A DNA stretch of 47,730 nucleotides. It comes from Holophagaceae bacterium UBA1801 (GTDB lineage: Bacteria > Acidobacteriota > Holophagae > Holophagales > Holophagaceae). How positions within the stretch are numbered: the first letter of the stretch is position 1; each line of letters begins with the position of its first letter. The notes below the pieces were generated by a model, which saw only the letters and a program-made list of their open reading frames with translations, made no database searches and had not been told where the DNA came from. Of this stretch, positions 34,050-42,458 are shown piece by piece. Where the stretch lies: the NCBI GenBank assembly GCA_002319925.1, contig DCFP01000008.1, positions 1 to 47,730 on the forward strand, written 5' to 3'. The position numbers were made by a program, and so were the translations under genes.

Positions 34050-35060
34050 TCACTCGCCCAATGGTTTTTCCCTGAGCATCCGCTCCAGGAAGAAACCCCC
34101 GGCCACGAGTCCGCCGCCGAAGAGGAGGAGGTGCACGAACCACAGTGCCGGAGAGTTCATGGCCACGAACTGGAAATAGAATGTGTAGAGATTGATGAGC
34201 AGGAAGGTGAAGCCGTAGCTGCGCAGCACGCGCAGGCCCGTGCGCGCAGCCAGGACCACACCAACCACGGAGACGCCCGCCCAGAGGAGCGTGAACAGCA
34301 GGCGCTGCTTGTCGTCGCCGCCCCACCGGTTCACGTCATCGAACCAGCCGAACACGGACAGGAACCAGAGAGCCAGATGGAGATCCAGCAGGCCCAGGTG
34401 CAGGTAGACCCGCGCGAAACTCTGCCAGGATTTCGGCACGAACCGCGCGTGGACCCAGGCTACCGCGAGATAAACAACGCCAGCGGCGAGAAAGCGGGCC
34501 GGATAGGTCATGCCCAGCCACCAGGCCCCCCACTCGGAAGCGTAGCCGGTCTCGCCGCCGAACCAGAGGAAGGCCTGCACACCCGCGAGAATCAGCAGCA
34601 ACCGGTTGCGGAGAGCATAGGCCAGCACCGTGGCGAGCACGCAGAGGATCCCCACCAGCGCGGGCCAATTCTTCGAACCCGTGGAGTGGTGGATGGCGAG
34701 GGCCGTTACGAGACCCTGCAGCGCCATGCCGCCCAGGAGTTCGAGGGTCGCGCCGGTCTGGACCATGGCCTTCCGGTGTCCCAGGTACCATCCCAAACCC
34801 GTCAATGCCAATGCGAGAAGCGCCTGACCACCCTCGATGGCCGCCCATTTCCCGGCGTGGTCGTGCACGAGGATCGCGAGGCCCGCGGCCACGGCCACCG
34901 CGCCCAGGATCGTGAACCAGCGCGCCAGCACGCCGAGATCCACGGGACCCGCCACATAGCGCGAACCGATCTGCGCGCGAGCTTCGGGTGTGATGATCTT
35001 CTCTTCCGACAGGCGATCCAATTCCGCCTGGATGCGCCGGTGCAGGACTTCGGGCTTCAT
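34050..35060 (-). CDS. DUF2157-like multispanning membrane protein
   Basis: A 336-residue protein. A short soluble N-terminus (MKPEVLHRRIQAELDRLSEEKII) precedes roughly ten hydrophobic helices, several reading AxxLAILVHDHAGK or VLAYALRNRLLLILAGVQAFLWFGG. The best guess is the DUF2157 group, whose function is unknown. ATG 35060 is preferred over an upstream in-frame start because AGGGAG precedes it and it overlaps the stop of the neighbouring gene as ATGA. It shares its build with that neighbour: a short amphipathic N-terminus, then helices with AYxxRNxxLL(V/I)LA. The pair may act as a complex. Confidence 0.7.
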   Translation of the reverse strand: MKPEVLHRRIQAELDRLSEEKIITPEARAQIGSRYVAGPVDLGVLARWFTILGAVAVAAGLAILVHDHAGKWAAIEGGQALLALALTGLGWYLGHRKAMVQTGATLELLGGMALQGLVTALAIHHSTGSKNWPALVGILCVLATVLAYALRNRLLLILAGVQAFLWFGGETGYASEWGAWWLGMTYPARFLAAGVVYLAVAWVHARFVPKSWQSFARVYLHLGLLDLHLALWFLSVFGWFDDVNRWGGDDKQRLLFTLLWAGVSVVGVVLAARTGLRVLRSYGFTFLLINLYTFYFQFVAMNSPALWFVHLLLFGGGLVAGGFFLERMLREKPLGE

Positions 35061-36037
35061 GATCGCACTCCCTGCAGTCTCTTCGCGAACCACTCGAAAC
35101 CAGCACCGAAGGCGAAGAGCAGCGCTCCACCGATCAGGAAGAACAGCCCTTTATCGAGGTCGTCCCAGAAACCTTCGAAGTAGCGCGTGAAGAGGTTGAG
35201 ACCCACGGCCGTGACGCCGAAGGCCACCAGCACGGCACTTTTCTCCGTCGCGCCGAGAACGATCTGGAGGAGCCCCGCGGCAAATGCCGCGCACACCCAC
35301 GGCAGCGCGGTGCGGTGGGAATCCACCGTCAGAATCAAGAGAGCAAGATTCAAATAGATCAATCCCACGGACAGCCAGACGGTGTCGAAGCCAGTGGGGC
35401 AGGGGATCTTCCCGCGCCGCTGCAGGATGCCGAAGGCCGCCGCGCAGGCCGCTGCCACGGACATCATCACGGGGTCCTGGATTTCCAGCACGTACGAGGA
35501 TTGCCCTTCCATGGCGTGCCAACTGCCAAGCCAATGGAAGAGGCACAGCACGGCGAGCACCAGCAGAAAGCTGTTCCGGAAGACGTAGGCCAGCAGGATC
35601 GCAACGGGGACGACGATGAGTCCGACCACCGCGAGTGTCGGTCCCAGCTCCATATTGGCGGCTACGCAGGCCGCGAATCCGCCGCCGATCAGCGCGAAGA
35701 GGCCGATGGCCAGCACGGCCCGGGAGGACTGCTGGTAGCGGGCCAGCGGGTCCTTGGCCAGCTTGATTCCCCAGGTGAAGAGCGCCGCGGCGACGAAGAA
35801 CGACTCCACCGCACCGAAGGTCAGCGAATCGCTCACGAAACCCACGAAGCCCAGCAGGCCGAATCCCGCGATCAATGCGCCCATCACGGCCAGGTACTTG
35901 GCGAGCACGCCGATGCCGAACCCGCTCGTGTCGTAGCGCTTCCGAAGCAGACTCGCCACCTCGTCCGACACGAATCCATCCACCTGCCAGAGCGAGACGT
36001 CCTGGGCCAGGCGTTGCTTGACTGCGCGTGAAGTCAT
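35057..36037 (-). CDS. DUF2157-like multispanning membrane protein, first of a pair
   Basis: A 326-residue membrane protein with about ten helices after a soluble N-terminus (RLAQDVSLWQVDGFVSDEVASLLRKRY). The C-terminus LNLFTRYFEGFWDDLDKGLFFLI with GGALLFAFGAGFEW is characteristic of DUF2157/DUF4401-type proteins of unknown role. It overlaps the next gene (34050–35060) by four bases, so the two are translationally coupled paralogues. Upstream lies the terminator-like hairpin of the EF-G-like gene. Confidence 0.75.
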   Translation of the reverse strand: MTSRAVKQRLAQDVSLWQVDGFVSDEVASLLRKRYDTSGFGIGVLAKYLAVMGALIAGFGLLGFVGFVSDSLTFGAVESFFVAAALFTWGIKLAKDPLARYQQSSRAVLAIGLFALIGGGFAACVAANMELGPTLAVVGLIVVPVAILLAYVFRNSFLLVLAVLCLFHWLGSWHAMEGQSSYVLEIQDPVMMSVAAACAAAFGILQRRGKIPCPTGFDTVWLSVGLIYLNLALLILTVDSHRTALPWVCAAFAAGLLQIVLGATEKSAVLVAFGVTAVGLNLFTRYFEGFWDDLDKGLFFLIGGALLFAFGAGFEWFAKRLQGVRS

Positions 36038-36132
36038 GGGGCTTCCCTCATCTCAATGAACAGGGATGGAGAGAAAATCATAGTCGGATAATTTCCGGTT
36101 CGCGAGTTGCATGGAACACGGATTGATTTCTT

Positions 36133-36170
36133 GAAACGAGAAGGGAGCCTCGCGGCTCCCTTCTCGTTTC
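36133..36170 (-). terminator. Strong hairpin downstream of the EF-G-like gene
   Basis: A perfect 17-bp stem (36133–36149 with 36154–36170, sequence GAAACGAGAAGGGAGCC and its complement) closes a TCGC loop. It starts 15 nt past the stop of the EF-G-like gene on the minus strand. Its outer arm carries TTTC but no long T run, so it may terminate transcription or simply protect the mRNA end. Confidence 0.75.
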
Positions 36171-36184
36171 GATCGTGATTGGAT

Positions 36185-38227
36185 CTAGGCTTCCAGGGCC
36201 TTCTTGCGGGCTTCGACGACCTTGTCGGCGTCGCGGCCTTCCAGTTCCTGCAGGTGGTGGAAGGCCCAGGTGAAGGAGCCCACGCCCATGGTCTGGGAGC
36301 GGAGTTCGATGATCACGTCCTGCATTTCGCTCTGGGGCAGGTAGGCGTTCACCACGTCCCAGCCGGGCCAGCCGGGCTTGGCGTCGAAGCCGAGGACCTG
36401 GCCGCCGCGGTGGCCGGTGACCAGGCGCTGTGCCTTCGAGGTGTGCTCGCTGGGTACGGAGATCTGGATCTCCAGGATGGGTTCCAGGAGTACGGGATTG
36501 CACTGGGGCAGGCCTTCCTGCATGCCGATGCGGGCCGCGGTCTTGAAGGCCATTTCGGAGGAATCCACGTCGTGGTAGCTGCCGAAGTAGAGGCAGACCT
36601 GCAGGTCGACCACGGGGAAGCCCAGAATGCCCTGCTTGCAGTAGTCGATGACGCCGTCTTCCACGGCCGGGATGAAGTTGCGGGGCACCACGCCGCCCAC
36701 GATCTCTTCCGTGAACTTCACGCCTTCGCCGCGGGGCAGGGGCTTGATGCGGAAGTAGACATCGCCGAACTGGCCATGGCCGCCGGTCTGCCGCTTGTGG
36801 CGGCCGTGCACTTCGCAGCCCTTCTTGATGGTTTCGCGGTAGGGCACCTGGGGCTTCTCGGCCTTCACTTCCACGTTGTACTTGGTCCGCAAGCGTTCCA
36901 CGGCATTCTTCAGGTGGATCTCGCCACGGCCCCAGAGCACGCGTTCCTGGGTCTCCTGGTTCTGTTCGAGGGCGAAGGAGGGATCTTCTTCCACGAGTTT
37001 GGCCAGCGCGGTGGAGAGCTTCACTTCGTCGCCGGACTTGAGGGTGTGGAGTGCGAAGGCGGTCATGGGCTGGAGGGTTTCCACCCAGCCGATCTCCGGG
37101 GCGGTACCATTCTCCACCAGCACGTCGCCGGTCTTGATGGGTTCCATGCGGCCCAGGGCGGCGATCTCGCCCATGACGGCCTTGGCCAGCTTGTCCTGCT
37201 TGCCGCCGAAAATCTTGGTGAGGGCCGCGGGGCGCACGCCGTTGTAGCTGTGGCCTTCGGTGAATTCACCGCGCCAGACGCGAATCCAGGACTGCTTGCC
37301 GATGTGCTGCGCCTGCTGGGTCTTGAAGACCTGGGCCAGGGGCTCGTTGCTGCCGTTGAGGGAGATGTTGAGGCGCTTGGCCGTGGTCTGGGGTTCAGCC
37401 GTTTCATGGCGGAGGATTTTCAGAAGGCGCAGAACGCCGCCGTCCTTTTCCGCGGAGCCCAGGAGCACCGGGACGATGGCGTCTTCCTGGAAACCCTTGG
37501 TGAGTACGGTGTAGATCTCCTCAAGGCTCGGAATCTTCTCATCCAGCAGCTCTTCCATGAGCCGGTCGTCCAGGCCGCAGATGGCTTCCAGGGTCTCCTG
37601 GCGGGCGATGGCCACGTCATCCTTCATGTCCGCGGGGACGTCGATGCGGGTGTCCTCGTGGCCGGGATCGAACTTGTAGGCGCGCTCGCTGATGAGGTCC
37701 ACGAAGCCATTGATGACGCCGCCTTCCACGATGGGCAGGTGGCGCAGCACGAGGGGCTTCTCGGAATACTGCTGCAGGGCTGTGATGGTCTCGCGGATCT
37801 TGGCGACATCGGTGACGAGGTCGACCTTGTTGAGGAACAGGACGTGGGGAATGAGTCGGTCGTCCAGGAAACGCAGGACGGAGGAGGCCATGATGGCGCG
37901 GTTGGGATCGGGTTCGCAGACGACCACAGCAGCGTCCACGACCATCAACGCGTTCATGGCTTCCTGGAAGAATTCCACGGAGCCGGGGCAGTCCAGGAAG
38001 GACCAGGTTTCACCGATGAACGTGGTGCAGGCAGCGCTGGCTTCCACGCTCATCTGCCGGGCCTTGGCTTCGGGGGACGGATCGCCGACGGTGGATCCCT
38101 CCTTCACGCTGCCCTTGCGGGGAATGGCCTTGGTGGTGAAGAGCAGGCTTTCCAGCAACGAGGTCTTGCCGGCCGTGTAGGGGCCCACAAGGGCCGCGAC
38201 GCGAGGGGCAGAGGGGGTCTTCGGCAC
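36185..38227 (-). CDS. EF-G-like translational GTPase, divergent paralogue
   Basis: A 680-residue protein with the full five-domain order of elongation factor G. GTG 38227 is chosen because AAGGAG precedes it and it gives VPKTPSAPRVAALVGPYTAGKTSL; an in-frame GTG 30 nt upstream is less likely. The P-loop is GPYTAGKT rather than the canonical GHVDAGKT. The DTPGH motif has become DCPGS, losing the histidine that triggers GTP hydrolysis. NKVDL is kept. Domain IV (QTGGHGQFGDVYFRI) and domain V (ILEIQISVPSEHTSKAQRLVTGHRGGQV) are recognisable. This GDPSPEAKARQMSVE type occurs as a second EF-G in several phyla. It is unlikely to be the housekeeping factor. Its role is unknown. Confidence 0.88.
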   Translation of the reverse strand: MPKTPSAPRVAALVGPYTAGKTSLLESLLFTTKAIPRKGSVKEGSTVGDPSPEAKARQMSVEASAACTTFIGETWSFLDCPGSVEFFQEAMNALMVVDAAVVVCEPDPNRAIMASSVLRFLDDRLIPHVLFLNKVDLVTDVAKIRETITALQQYSEKPLVLRHLPIVEGGVINGFVDLISERAYKFDPGHEDTRIDVPADMKDDVAIARQETLEAICGLDDRLMEELLDEKIPSLEEIYTVLTKGFQEDAIVPVLLGSAEKDGGVLRLLKILRHETAEPQTTAKRLNISLNGSNEPLAQVFKTQQAQHIGKQSWIRVWRGEFTEGHSYNGVRPAALTKIFGGKQDKLAKAVMGEIAALGRMEPIKTGDVLVENGTAPEIGWVETLQPMTAFALHTLKSGDEVKLSTALAKLVEEDPSFALEQNQETQERVLWGRGEIHLKNAVERLRTKYNVEVKAEKPQVPYRETIKKGCEVHGRHKRQTGGHGQFGDVYFRIKPLPRGEGVKFTEEIVGGVVPRNFIPAVEDGVIDYCKQGILGFPVVDLQVCLYFGSYHDVDSSEMAFKTAARIGMQEGLPQCNPVLLEPILEIQISVPSEHTSKAQRLVTGHRGGQVLGFDAKPGWPGWDVVNAYLPQSEMQDVIIELRSQTMGVGSFTWAFHHLQELEGRDADKVVEARKKALEA

Positions 38228-38313
38228 GATCTTCTCCTTGTACGAACAGTGATTCACACGGATGTCACAAGCGCATCACGCCAGTTTTCCGCTCCAGGCG
38301 CCTTCTGGCAACC

Positions 38314-38355
38314 AAAAAACGCGGAGGGGAACCCTCATCCTACCTGCCCTGCGTT
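38314..38355 (-). terminator. Probable terminator of the ppa–HAD transcript
   Basis: On the minus strand AACGC (from 38355) and GCGTT enclose an inner hairpin GAGGG-TTC-CCCTC (38324–38336), and a run of six T follows (complement of 38314–38319). It begins just after the HAD gene stop at 38362. The outer stem is interrupted, so confidence is moderate. Confidence 0.5.
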
Positions 38356-38361
38356 ATTTTC

Positions 38362-39048
38362 TCACTCTGAACGGGAGAAGGGATCGTGGATCTCAGGTCC
38401 CGCCAGGGCCCTTGCAAACCAGGCGTCCAGGTCCGGAATGGAGTCCATGATGGCGTCGGCTCCGGCCTGCTTCAGTTCCTCTCGTTTCCCGTAGCCCCAG
38501 CGCGCGCCGAGAGTCTTCAGGCCGTGGGCTTGGCCGCCCCGGATATCGTCCGCCCGGTCGCCGATCATCCAGCCGCCGGATTCCAGGCTGCCATCCCTTG
38601 CGAGGCCTTCCATGAGTTCACTCTTGGGTTTCCAGCCTTCCCCGGGCTGGAGCCCCACGACCTGGTCGAAGATCAGGTAGAGATCGAAGTGATGGACCGC
38701 TCTCCGGGCGTGGATCGCTGGCTGGCCGCTGACCAAAAACAGCCGGTGGCCTTGCCGCTTCAATCGTTCCAGCATGATGTGCGCGCCCTGCTGGACCTTC
38801 TGGGCGAAGAGGCCTTCCTCGCCGAAGTAGTCCCAGAACAGGGATTGAGCCGATTCGAGGCGGGACTGGTCCGGAAGGCCCAGCAACTCCGTGAACAGCA
38901 GGGCCGGGTCGCGGCCCACAAAGGGCGCGATCCGGTCCCGGGTGGGGTTCGGGATCCCGAACTGGGTACAGACCACACCCAGGCCGTTCTGGATGCCTTC
39001 CATGGGATCCAGGAGGGTTCCATCCAGATCAAAGCAGAGGTTCGTCAT
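38362..39048 (-). CDS. HAD-superfamily hydrolase (phosphoglycolate-phosphatase-like)
   Basis: A 228-residue cytoplasmic phosphatase of HAD subfamily I. Motif I is CFDLDGTLLDPMEG, with the nucleophile and acid/base aspartates at the N-terminus. Motif II is LFLVSGQP, motif III lysine is in WKPKSEL, and motif IV is MIGDRADDIRGG. A helical cap lies between motifs I and II. The substrate cannot be told from sequence; phosphoglycolate or pyrophosphate-type small molecules are typical. AGGAG precedes the ATG. It follows ppa by 33 nt on the same strand and is probably cotranscribed with it. Confidence 0.92.
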   Translation of the reverse strand: MTNLCFDLDGTLLDPMEGIQNGLGVVCTQFGIPNPTRDRIAPFVGRDPALLFTELLGLPDQSRLESAQSLFWDYFGEEGLFAQKVQQGAHIMLERLKRQGHRLFLVSGQPAIHARRAVHHFDLYLIFDQVVGLQPGEGWKPKSELMEGLARDGSLESGGWMIGDRADDIRGGQAHGLKTLGARWGYGKREELKQAGADAIMDSIPDLDAWFARALAGPEIHDPFSRSE

Positions 39049-39081
39049 CGGAGGATCTCCTCCGCGCAGAACGGTATGTGC

Positions 39082-39597
39082 TCAGTACCGGTAGGCCTTG
39101 ATGCACTCGTTGATGAACTGAATGGCGGCTTCCCGACCTTCCCATCCCCCGCTCTGCACGTCCTTGGATTCCAAGTTTTTATAGGTGAGGAAGAAATGCT
39201 CCACTTCCCGCAGCATGTGCGGGGGCAGATCGCCCAGCTCATTGACATGCATATAGTTGGGGTCGTTGACCGCCACGCTGAGGATCTTGTCATCCTGTCC
39301 CTTGTCATCATGCATCTTTAGGATGCCGATGGGTTTCGCTTCTATGACAACCCCGGGGTAGGTGGCGCCGACAATGAGCACCAGGATGTCGCAGGGGTCG
39401 CCATCGGGCGCCAGGGTGTGCGGGATGAACCCGTATTCCGCCGGATAGTGGATGGGGGAATAGAGCACCCGATCCACCTTCACCAGACTCGTGACGTGAT
39501 CGATCTCGTATTTCACGCGGGAACCGTATGGGATTTCCACGACGGCATTGACGATTTCAGGGGCCTTTTTACCTGGGCCGATCATATGCAGGGACAT
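39082..39597 (-). CDS. ppa: Inorganic pyrophosphatase (family I)
   Basis: A 171-residue soluble enzyme that hydrolyses pyrophosphate to phosphate and so drives biosynthetic reactions. The family I pattern is clear: VVEIPYGSRVKYEID, VDRVLYSPIHYPAEYGFIPHTL, and the metal-binding DGDPCDILVL. Downstream KMHDDKGQDDKILSV also fits. Length is normal for the bacterial hexameric type. GGAG lies five bases upstream of the ATG. A 393-nt gap with a structured repeat element separates it from the HEAT-repeat gene upstream. Confidence 0.96.
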   Translation of the reverse strand: MSLHMIGPGKKAPEIVNAVVEIPYGSRVKYEIDHVTSLVKVDRVLYSPIHYPAEYGFIPHTLAPDGDPCDILVLIVGATYPGVVIEAKPIGILKMHDDKGQDDKILSVAVNDPNYMHVNELGDLPPHMLREVEHFFLTYKNLESKDVQSGGWEGREAAIQFINECIKAYRY

Positions 39598-39711
39598 GCG
39601 GACTCCAAACGAACCTCATGATGGCATGAAACCCGCACCATGACTAATCCGGAGCCTGTGCAGCAATGCACGGGTGATCCCATCTGGTGTCCGTCCTTTC
39701 TCAGATGCAAA

Positions 39712-39954
39712 GCGGAACCACGAATTACACGAATACGCGCTACGCGCACGAATCGCGCGAATGCATAACCATTGGCCACGGAGTAAGGCCCTCCGGGGCG
39801 AATGCCCCGCGCCATCGGCGCGCTTCTCGGAGCGGCAGAGCAGACGGCTTTCAAGGCCGTTCGCTCTGCCGCTCCGAGAAGGGAGGGCCGGGAACTGGCT
39901 TTTTCGCGAGATTCGTTAGGCCGAATGGCCCTTCGTGAGATTCGTGGTTACCGC
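39712..39954. repeat. 240-bp structured intergenic element with nested inverted repeats
   Basis: Outer arms GCGGAACCACGAAT (from 39712) and ATTCGTGGTTACCGC (to 39954) pair imperfectly. A second CACGAATCGCGCGAAT copy (39747–39762) pairs with 39904–39917. Inside, GGCCCTCC (39787–39794) pairs with GGAGGGCC (39882–39889). Within that are three hairpins: CGGGGC-GAAT-GCCCCG (39794–39809), GCGCC-ATC-GGCGC (39809–39821), and a perfect 19-bp stem (39823–39841 with 39863–39881). It shares an exact 16-mer with 24481. It fills most of the 393-nt gap between ppa and the HEAT gene; the remainder shows nothing recognisable. A miniature mobile or REP-cluster element is likely. Confidence 0.75.
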
Positions 39955-39990
39955 TTTTTTAGACTGAGCTTGATAGGCATCAAGACAGTT

Positions 39991-42447
39991 CTACGAGCTG
40001 CCCACCAAGTACTGCCGCAGCACGGATCGCACATCCTCCTGGGATTCCTGGTCCATGGCCAGAGCCAGTGCCTCCCGGGCTTCCCGCGTATTGATGGCCG
40101 CGAGCGATTTCGCCGCGGCAAGCCGGATCGCGGTCGTTTCTCGGCCGCCCAGGAAACCCTTCTTCTTGAACAGGTCCAGCAGGGGCTCGATGGCATCGGG
40201 AGCGGCGATGAGGCCCAGCACTTCCACGGCCCGCAGGCGGATGCGCGCGGTTTCCTCGGTGTTGCTCTTGGCGCTCTGGAGCAAGGTCGCGATGGCCCTG
40301 ATGGCCCCGGGGGACTTGAGTTCACCCAAGGTGGCCAGGCAATCGAGCTGGGTGCCGGGCTCGGTCTTGGGCAGTAGGTCCGCGATGGCGGCGGAGGCTT
40401 CTTCGGGATCGCCCAGCAGCGCCGAAGCCTGGATGGCGGCGCGGCGCACACGGGCGTCCCGGTGTCCCAGGGCCAGGGCCACATCCTCGAAGGCAGCCTT
40501 GTGGTTGATTTCGCCCAGCAGCATCACGGCGTTGCGCACCATGTACCACTGCGGGGAAGCCAGCGTCTCCCGCAGGGCGGGCACGGCGTTCCGGCCGATG
40601 GCCCGCACGCCGCCGAGAATCTGCTGGCGGCGGGTCTTGTCCTCTTCCACCTCGAGGCAGGCCACGAGGTATTCCGCCGCGGGGCGCCCCATCAGCGACA
40701 GCAGCGAGTGCAACTGGTGGATGGGCACGAGGGATTCGCGCTGATGCAGCATCTCCGCCAGCGTCGCCATGTTGGTGGGGCTCGCGAGGCGCGTGAGCAG
40801 ATCGCGCACGGCCTGGGCCTTCCAGGGTGGCGTGTCCACCTTGGCCAGCGCGAATTCCGCCAGGGCGAGCATCTCCTTGTAGATGGCCTCGAACTGCTGC
40901 TTGCGGATCCAGTGGCCCAGCAGCGCTTCCATGGCCTGGCAGCTCCAGAGCAGCGCCTGCTGATCGTTCTCAGCGTCGATGTGACCGTGCAGTGTGCTGA
41001 GCAGCCGGGCTTCCATCTCCTGGGGTAGGCCGGGGTCCTGGAGGCATTCCGCCAGGTCCGCGACGATCTCCGCCGCGTGGCGCCGCCGGTTCACCTGGGG
41101 GCTGGCGAAGCCCGTCTCCAGCTGATTGAGGAGATCCTTCACGCCATCCAGCCGCTTGCCGTGCAGCAGCTGGCGGTTGAGGATCATGACCTGGTGTGCG
41201 TCGAGTTCGAAGACGCCGCGGTCCATGAGGCTCATCTGCAGCTTTGTGTCCGTGCCGTGGCACTCCCAGAGGATGGCGTCCTTGAGGGCATCCAGATCCT
41301 GGATATCCCAGCCCTCGAACTGCAACCGCCCGCGGATGGCTTCCAGCGATAGTTCCCGGTCCTTCACGCACTGCAGCAGGCCCGAGACCAGGAGGGCCAG
41401 CTCGAACTTGGAGGACTTCTTCTGGAGATGCACTTCCGCCACGGACTGGGCGAGGAGTTCTGGTCCCAGGTAATCCAAGGCCCGGCGAAGTGCCTGCTCC
41501 TCGGCCGGGAAGGAGGGAAGGCCCAGCAGGACGGCACCCTGCACCATGGGCTCCAGGCCCGAAAGCGCCGACCGAAGCGCGTTCCGGAGGGTGATGGGAT
41601 CCATGCGCCCGAGGCTGAGCTGTTCTCCGGTGCCGATCACCGAGGAGAAATCAGGCACCAGGAAGCCACTATTGACGATGGTTTCGCGCTGTTCCGAGGA
41701 CCACGGCGAGGTGACGCTGGGCTTGGGCGGCACGCCGGTCATCTGCACGATGGCGCTGAAGAGGGTCCGCAGATCCACGGCCAGCGCGGCCGGGGAAGGG
41801 GGTTGCGGTGGTGGCGGAGGAGGAGGCGGTTCCGGCGGCGGAGGCGCCGGGAACATGTCCTCCAGAATCTGCGCGTAGGTCTCGTGGAGTACGGGTTCTG
41901 GCGCGGGCACGGCTGCGGCTGCCGGAGCCGGTTCATCCAGCTCGATGAAGGGATCGGTGATGGAATCCAGGTTCAGGTCCAGGGGCTCCACTTCCACTTC
42001 CGGCGCGGGTTTGGGCAGAGCGATGCGCTCCGGCGGATCCAGGTCCATGATCTTGAGATTCGCGCCTTCGGGCAGGAGGCTGCGGGATCCGCCCATTTCC
42101 TGAAGCCGCTGGGGACGCAGCTGGAGCGCAAAGAAGAGCAGCTGCAGTTCGTCCTGGTCCAGCCCCTCGTAGAAAGCCACACCGCCGATGCCGCGGGCGT
42201 CCATCTCCTTCGACAGGGCCTGGGTCGCGTTGGGAGCGCCTTCCACCAGCTTGCCCTGGTGCCAGAGCCGGCCCCGGGAACTGGTGAGGATGATGGGACT
42301 TTCCTTCTTGAGGAGGTCCCTCAGCATGATGTGGGCGGCTTCCACGGACTGTACGGCCTGGGGATGATCCTGGGCATAGTGCATCTGCGCCTTGAGGGCG
42401 CGATACAGGAGCTCGGCCAAGGGGGTCAGTGAGGGGTGGATCAGCAT
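39991..42447 (-). CDS. HEAT-repeat protein 2 with shared N-terminal domain and polyproline linker
   Basis: An 818-residue cytoplasmic protein without signal peptide. The N-terminal domain (1–135; LAELLYRALKAQMHYAQDHPQA, GKLVEGAP, DELQLLFFALQLRPQRLQEMGG) resembles the N-terminus of the HEAT protein at 43523. A Pro/Ala/Glu-rich linker follows, with PPPPEPPPPPPPPQPP near residue 205. A helical middle leads to C-terminal HEAT repeats (about 610–815), such as AVPALRETLASPQWYMVRNAVMLLGEI and DARVRRAAIQASALLGDPEEA. HEAT arrays are protein-binding scaffolds. It lies 11 nt downstream of the histidine kinase gene in the same operon. No enzymatic motif is seen. Confidence 0.8.
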   Translation of the reverse strand: MLIHPSLTPLAELLYRALKAQMHYAQDHPQAVQSVEAAHIMLRDLLKKESPIILTSSRGRLWHQGKLVEGAPNATQALSKEMDARGIGGVAFYEGLDQDELQLLFFALQLRPQRLQEMGGSRSLLPEGANLKIMDLDPPERIALPKPAPEVEVEPLDLNLDSITDPFIELDEPAPAAAAVPAPEPVLHETYAQILEDMFPAPPPPEPPPPPPPPQPPSPAALAVDLRTLFSAIVQMTGVPPKPSVTSPWSSEQRETIVNSGFLVPDFSSVIGTGEQLSLGRMDPITLRNALRSALSGLEPMVQGAVLLGLPSFPAEEQALRRALDYLGPELLAQSVAEVHLQKKSSKFELALLVSGLLQCVKDRELSLEAIRGRLQFEGWDIQDLDALKDAILWECHGTDTKLQMSLMDRGVFELDAHQVMILNRQLLHGKRLDGVKDLLNQLETGFASPQVNRRRHAAEIVADLAECLQDPGLPQEMEARLLSTLHGHIDAENDQQALLWSCQAMEALLGHWIRKQQFEAIYKEMLALAEFALAKVDTPPWKAQAVRDLLTRLASPTNMATLAEMLHQRESLVPIHQLHSLLSLMGRPAAEYLVACLEVEEDKTRRQQILGGVRAIGRNAVPALRETLASPQWYMVRNAVMLLGEINHKAAFEDVALALGHRDARVRRAAIQASALLGDPEEASAAIADLLPKTEPGTQLDCLATLGELKSPGAIRAIATLLQSAKSNTEETARIRLRAVEVLGLIAAPDAIEPLLDLFKKKGFLGGRETTAIRLAAAKSLAAINTREAREALALAMDQESQEDVRSVLRQYLVGSS

Positions 42448-42458
42448 CTCATCCTATC

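Noticed and set aside
33925..36124. Shared 13-mer TGGAACACGGATT at 33925 and 36112
   Set aside because: Dozens of 13-base matches are expected by chance in a window this long, and flanks do not align.
36179..38494. 771-codon plus-strand frame opposite the EF-G-like gene
   Set aside because: The minus strand clearly encodes all EF-G domains; the antisense product is Gly/His/Ala-rich with no family features.
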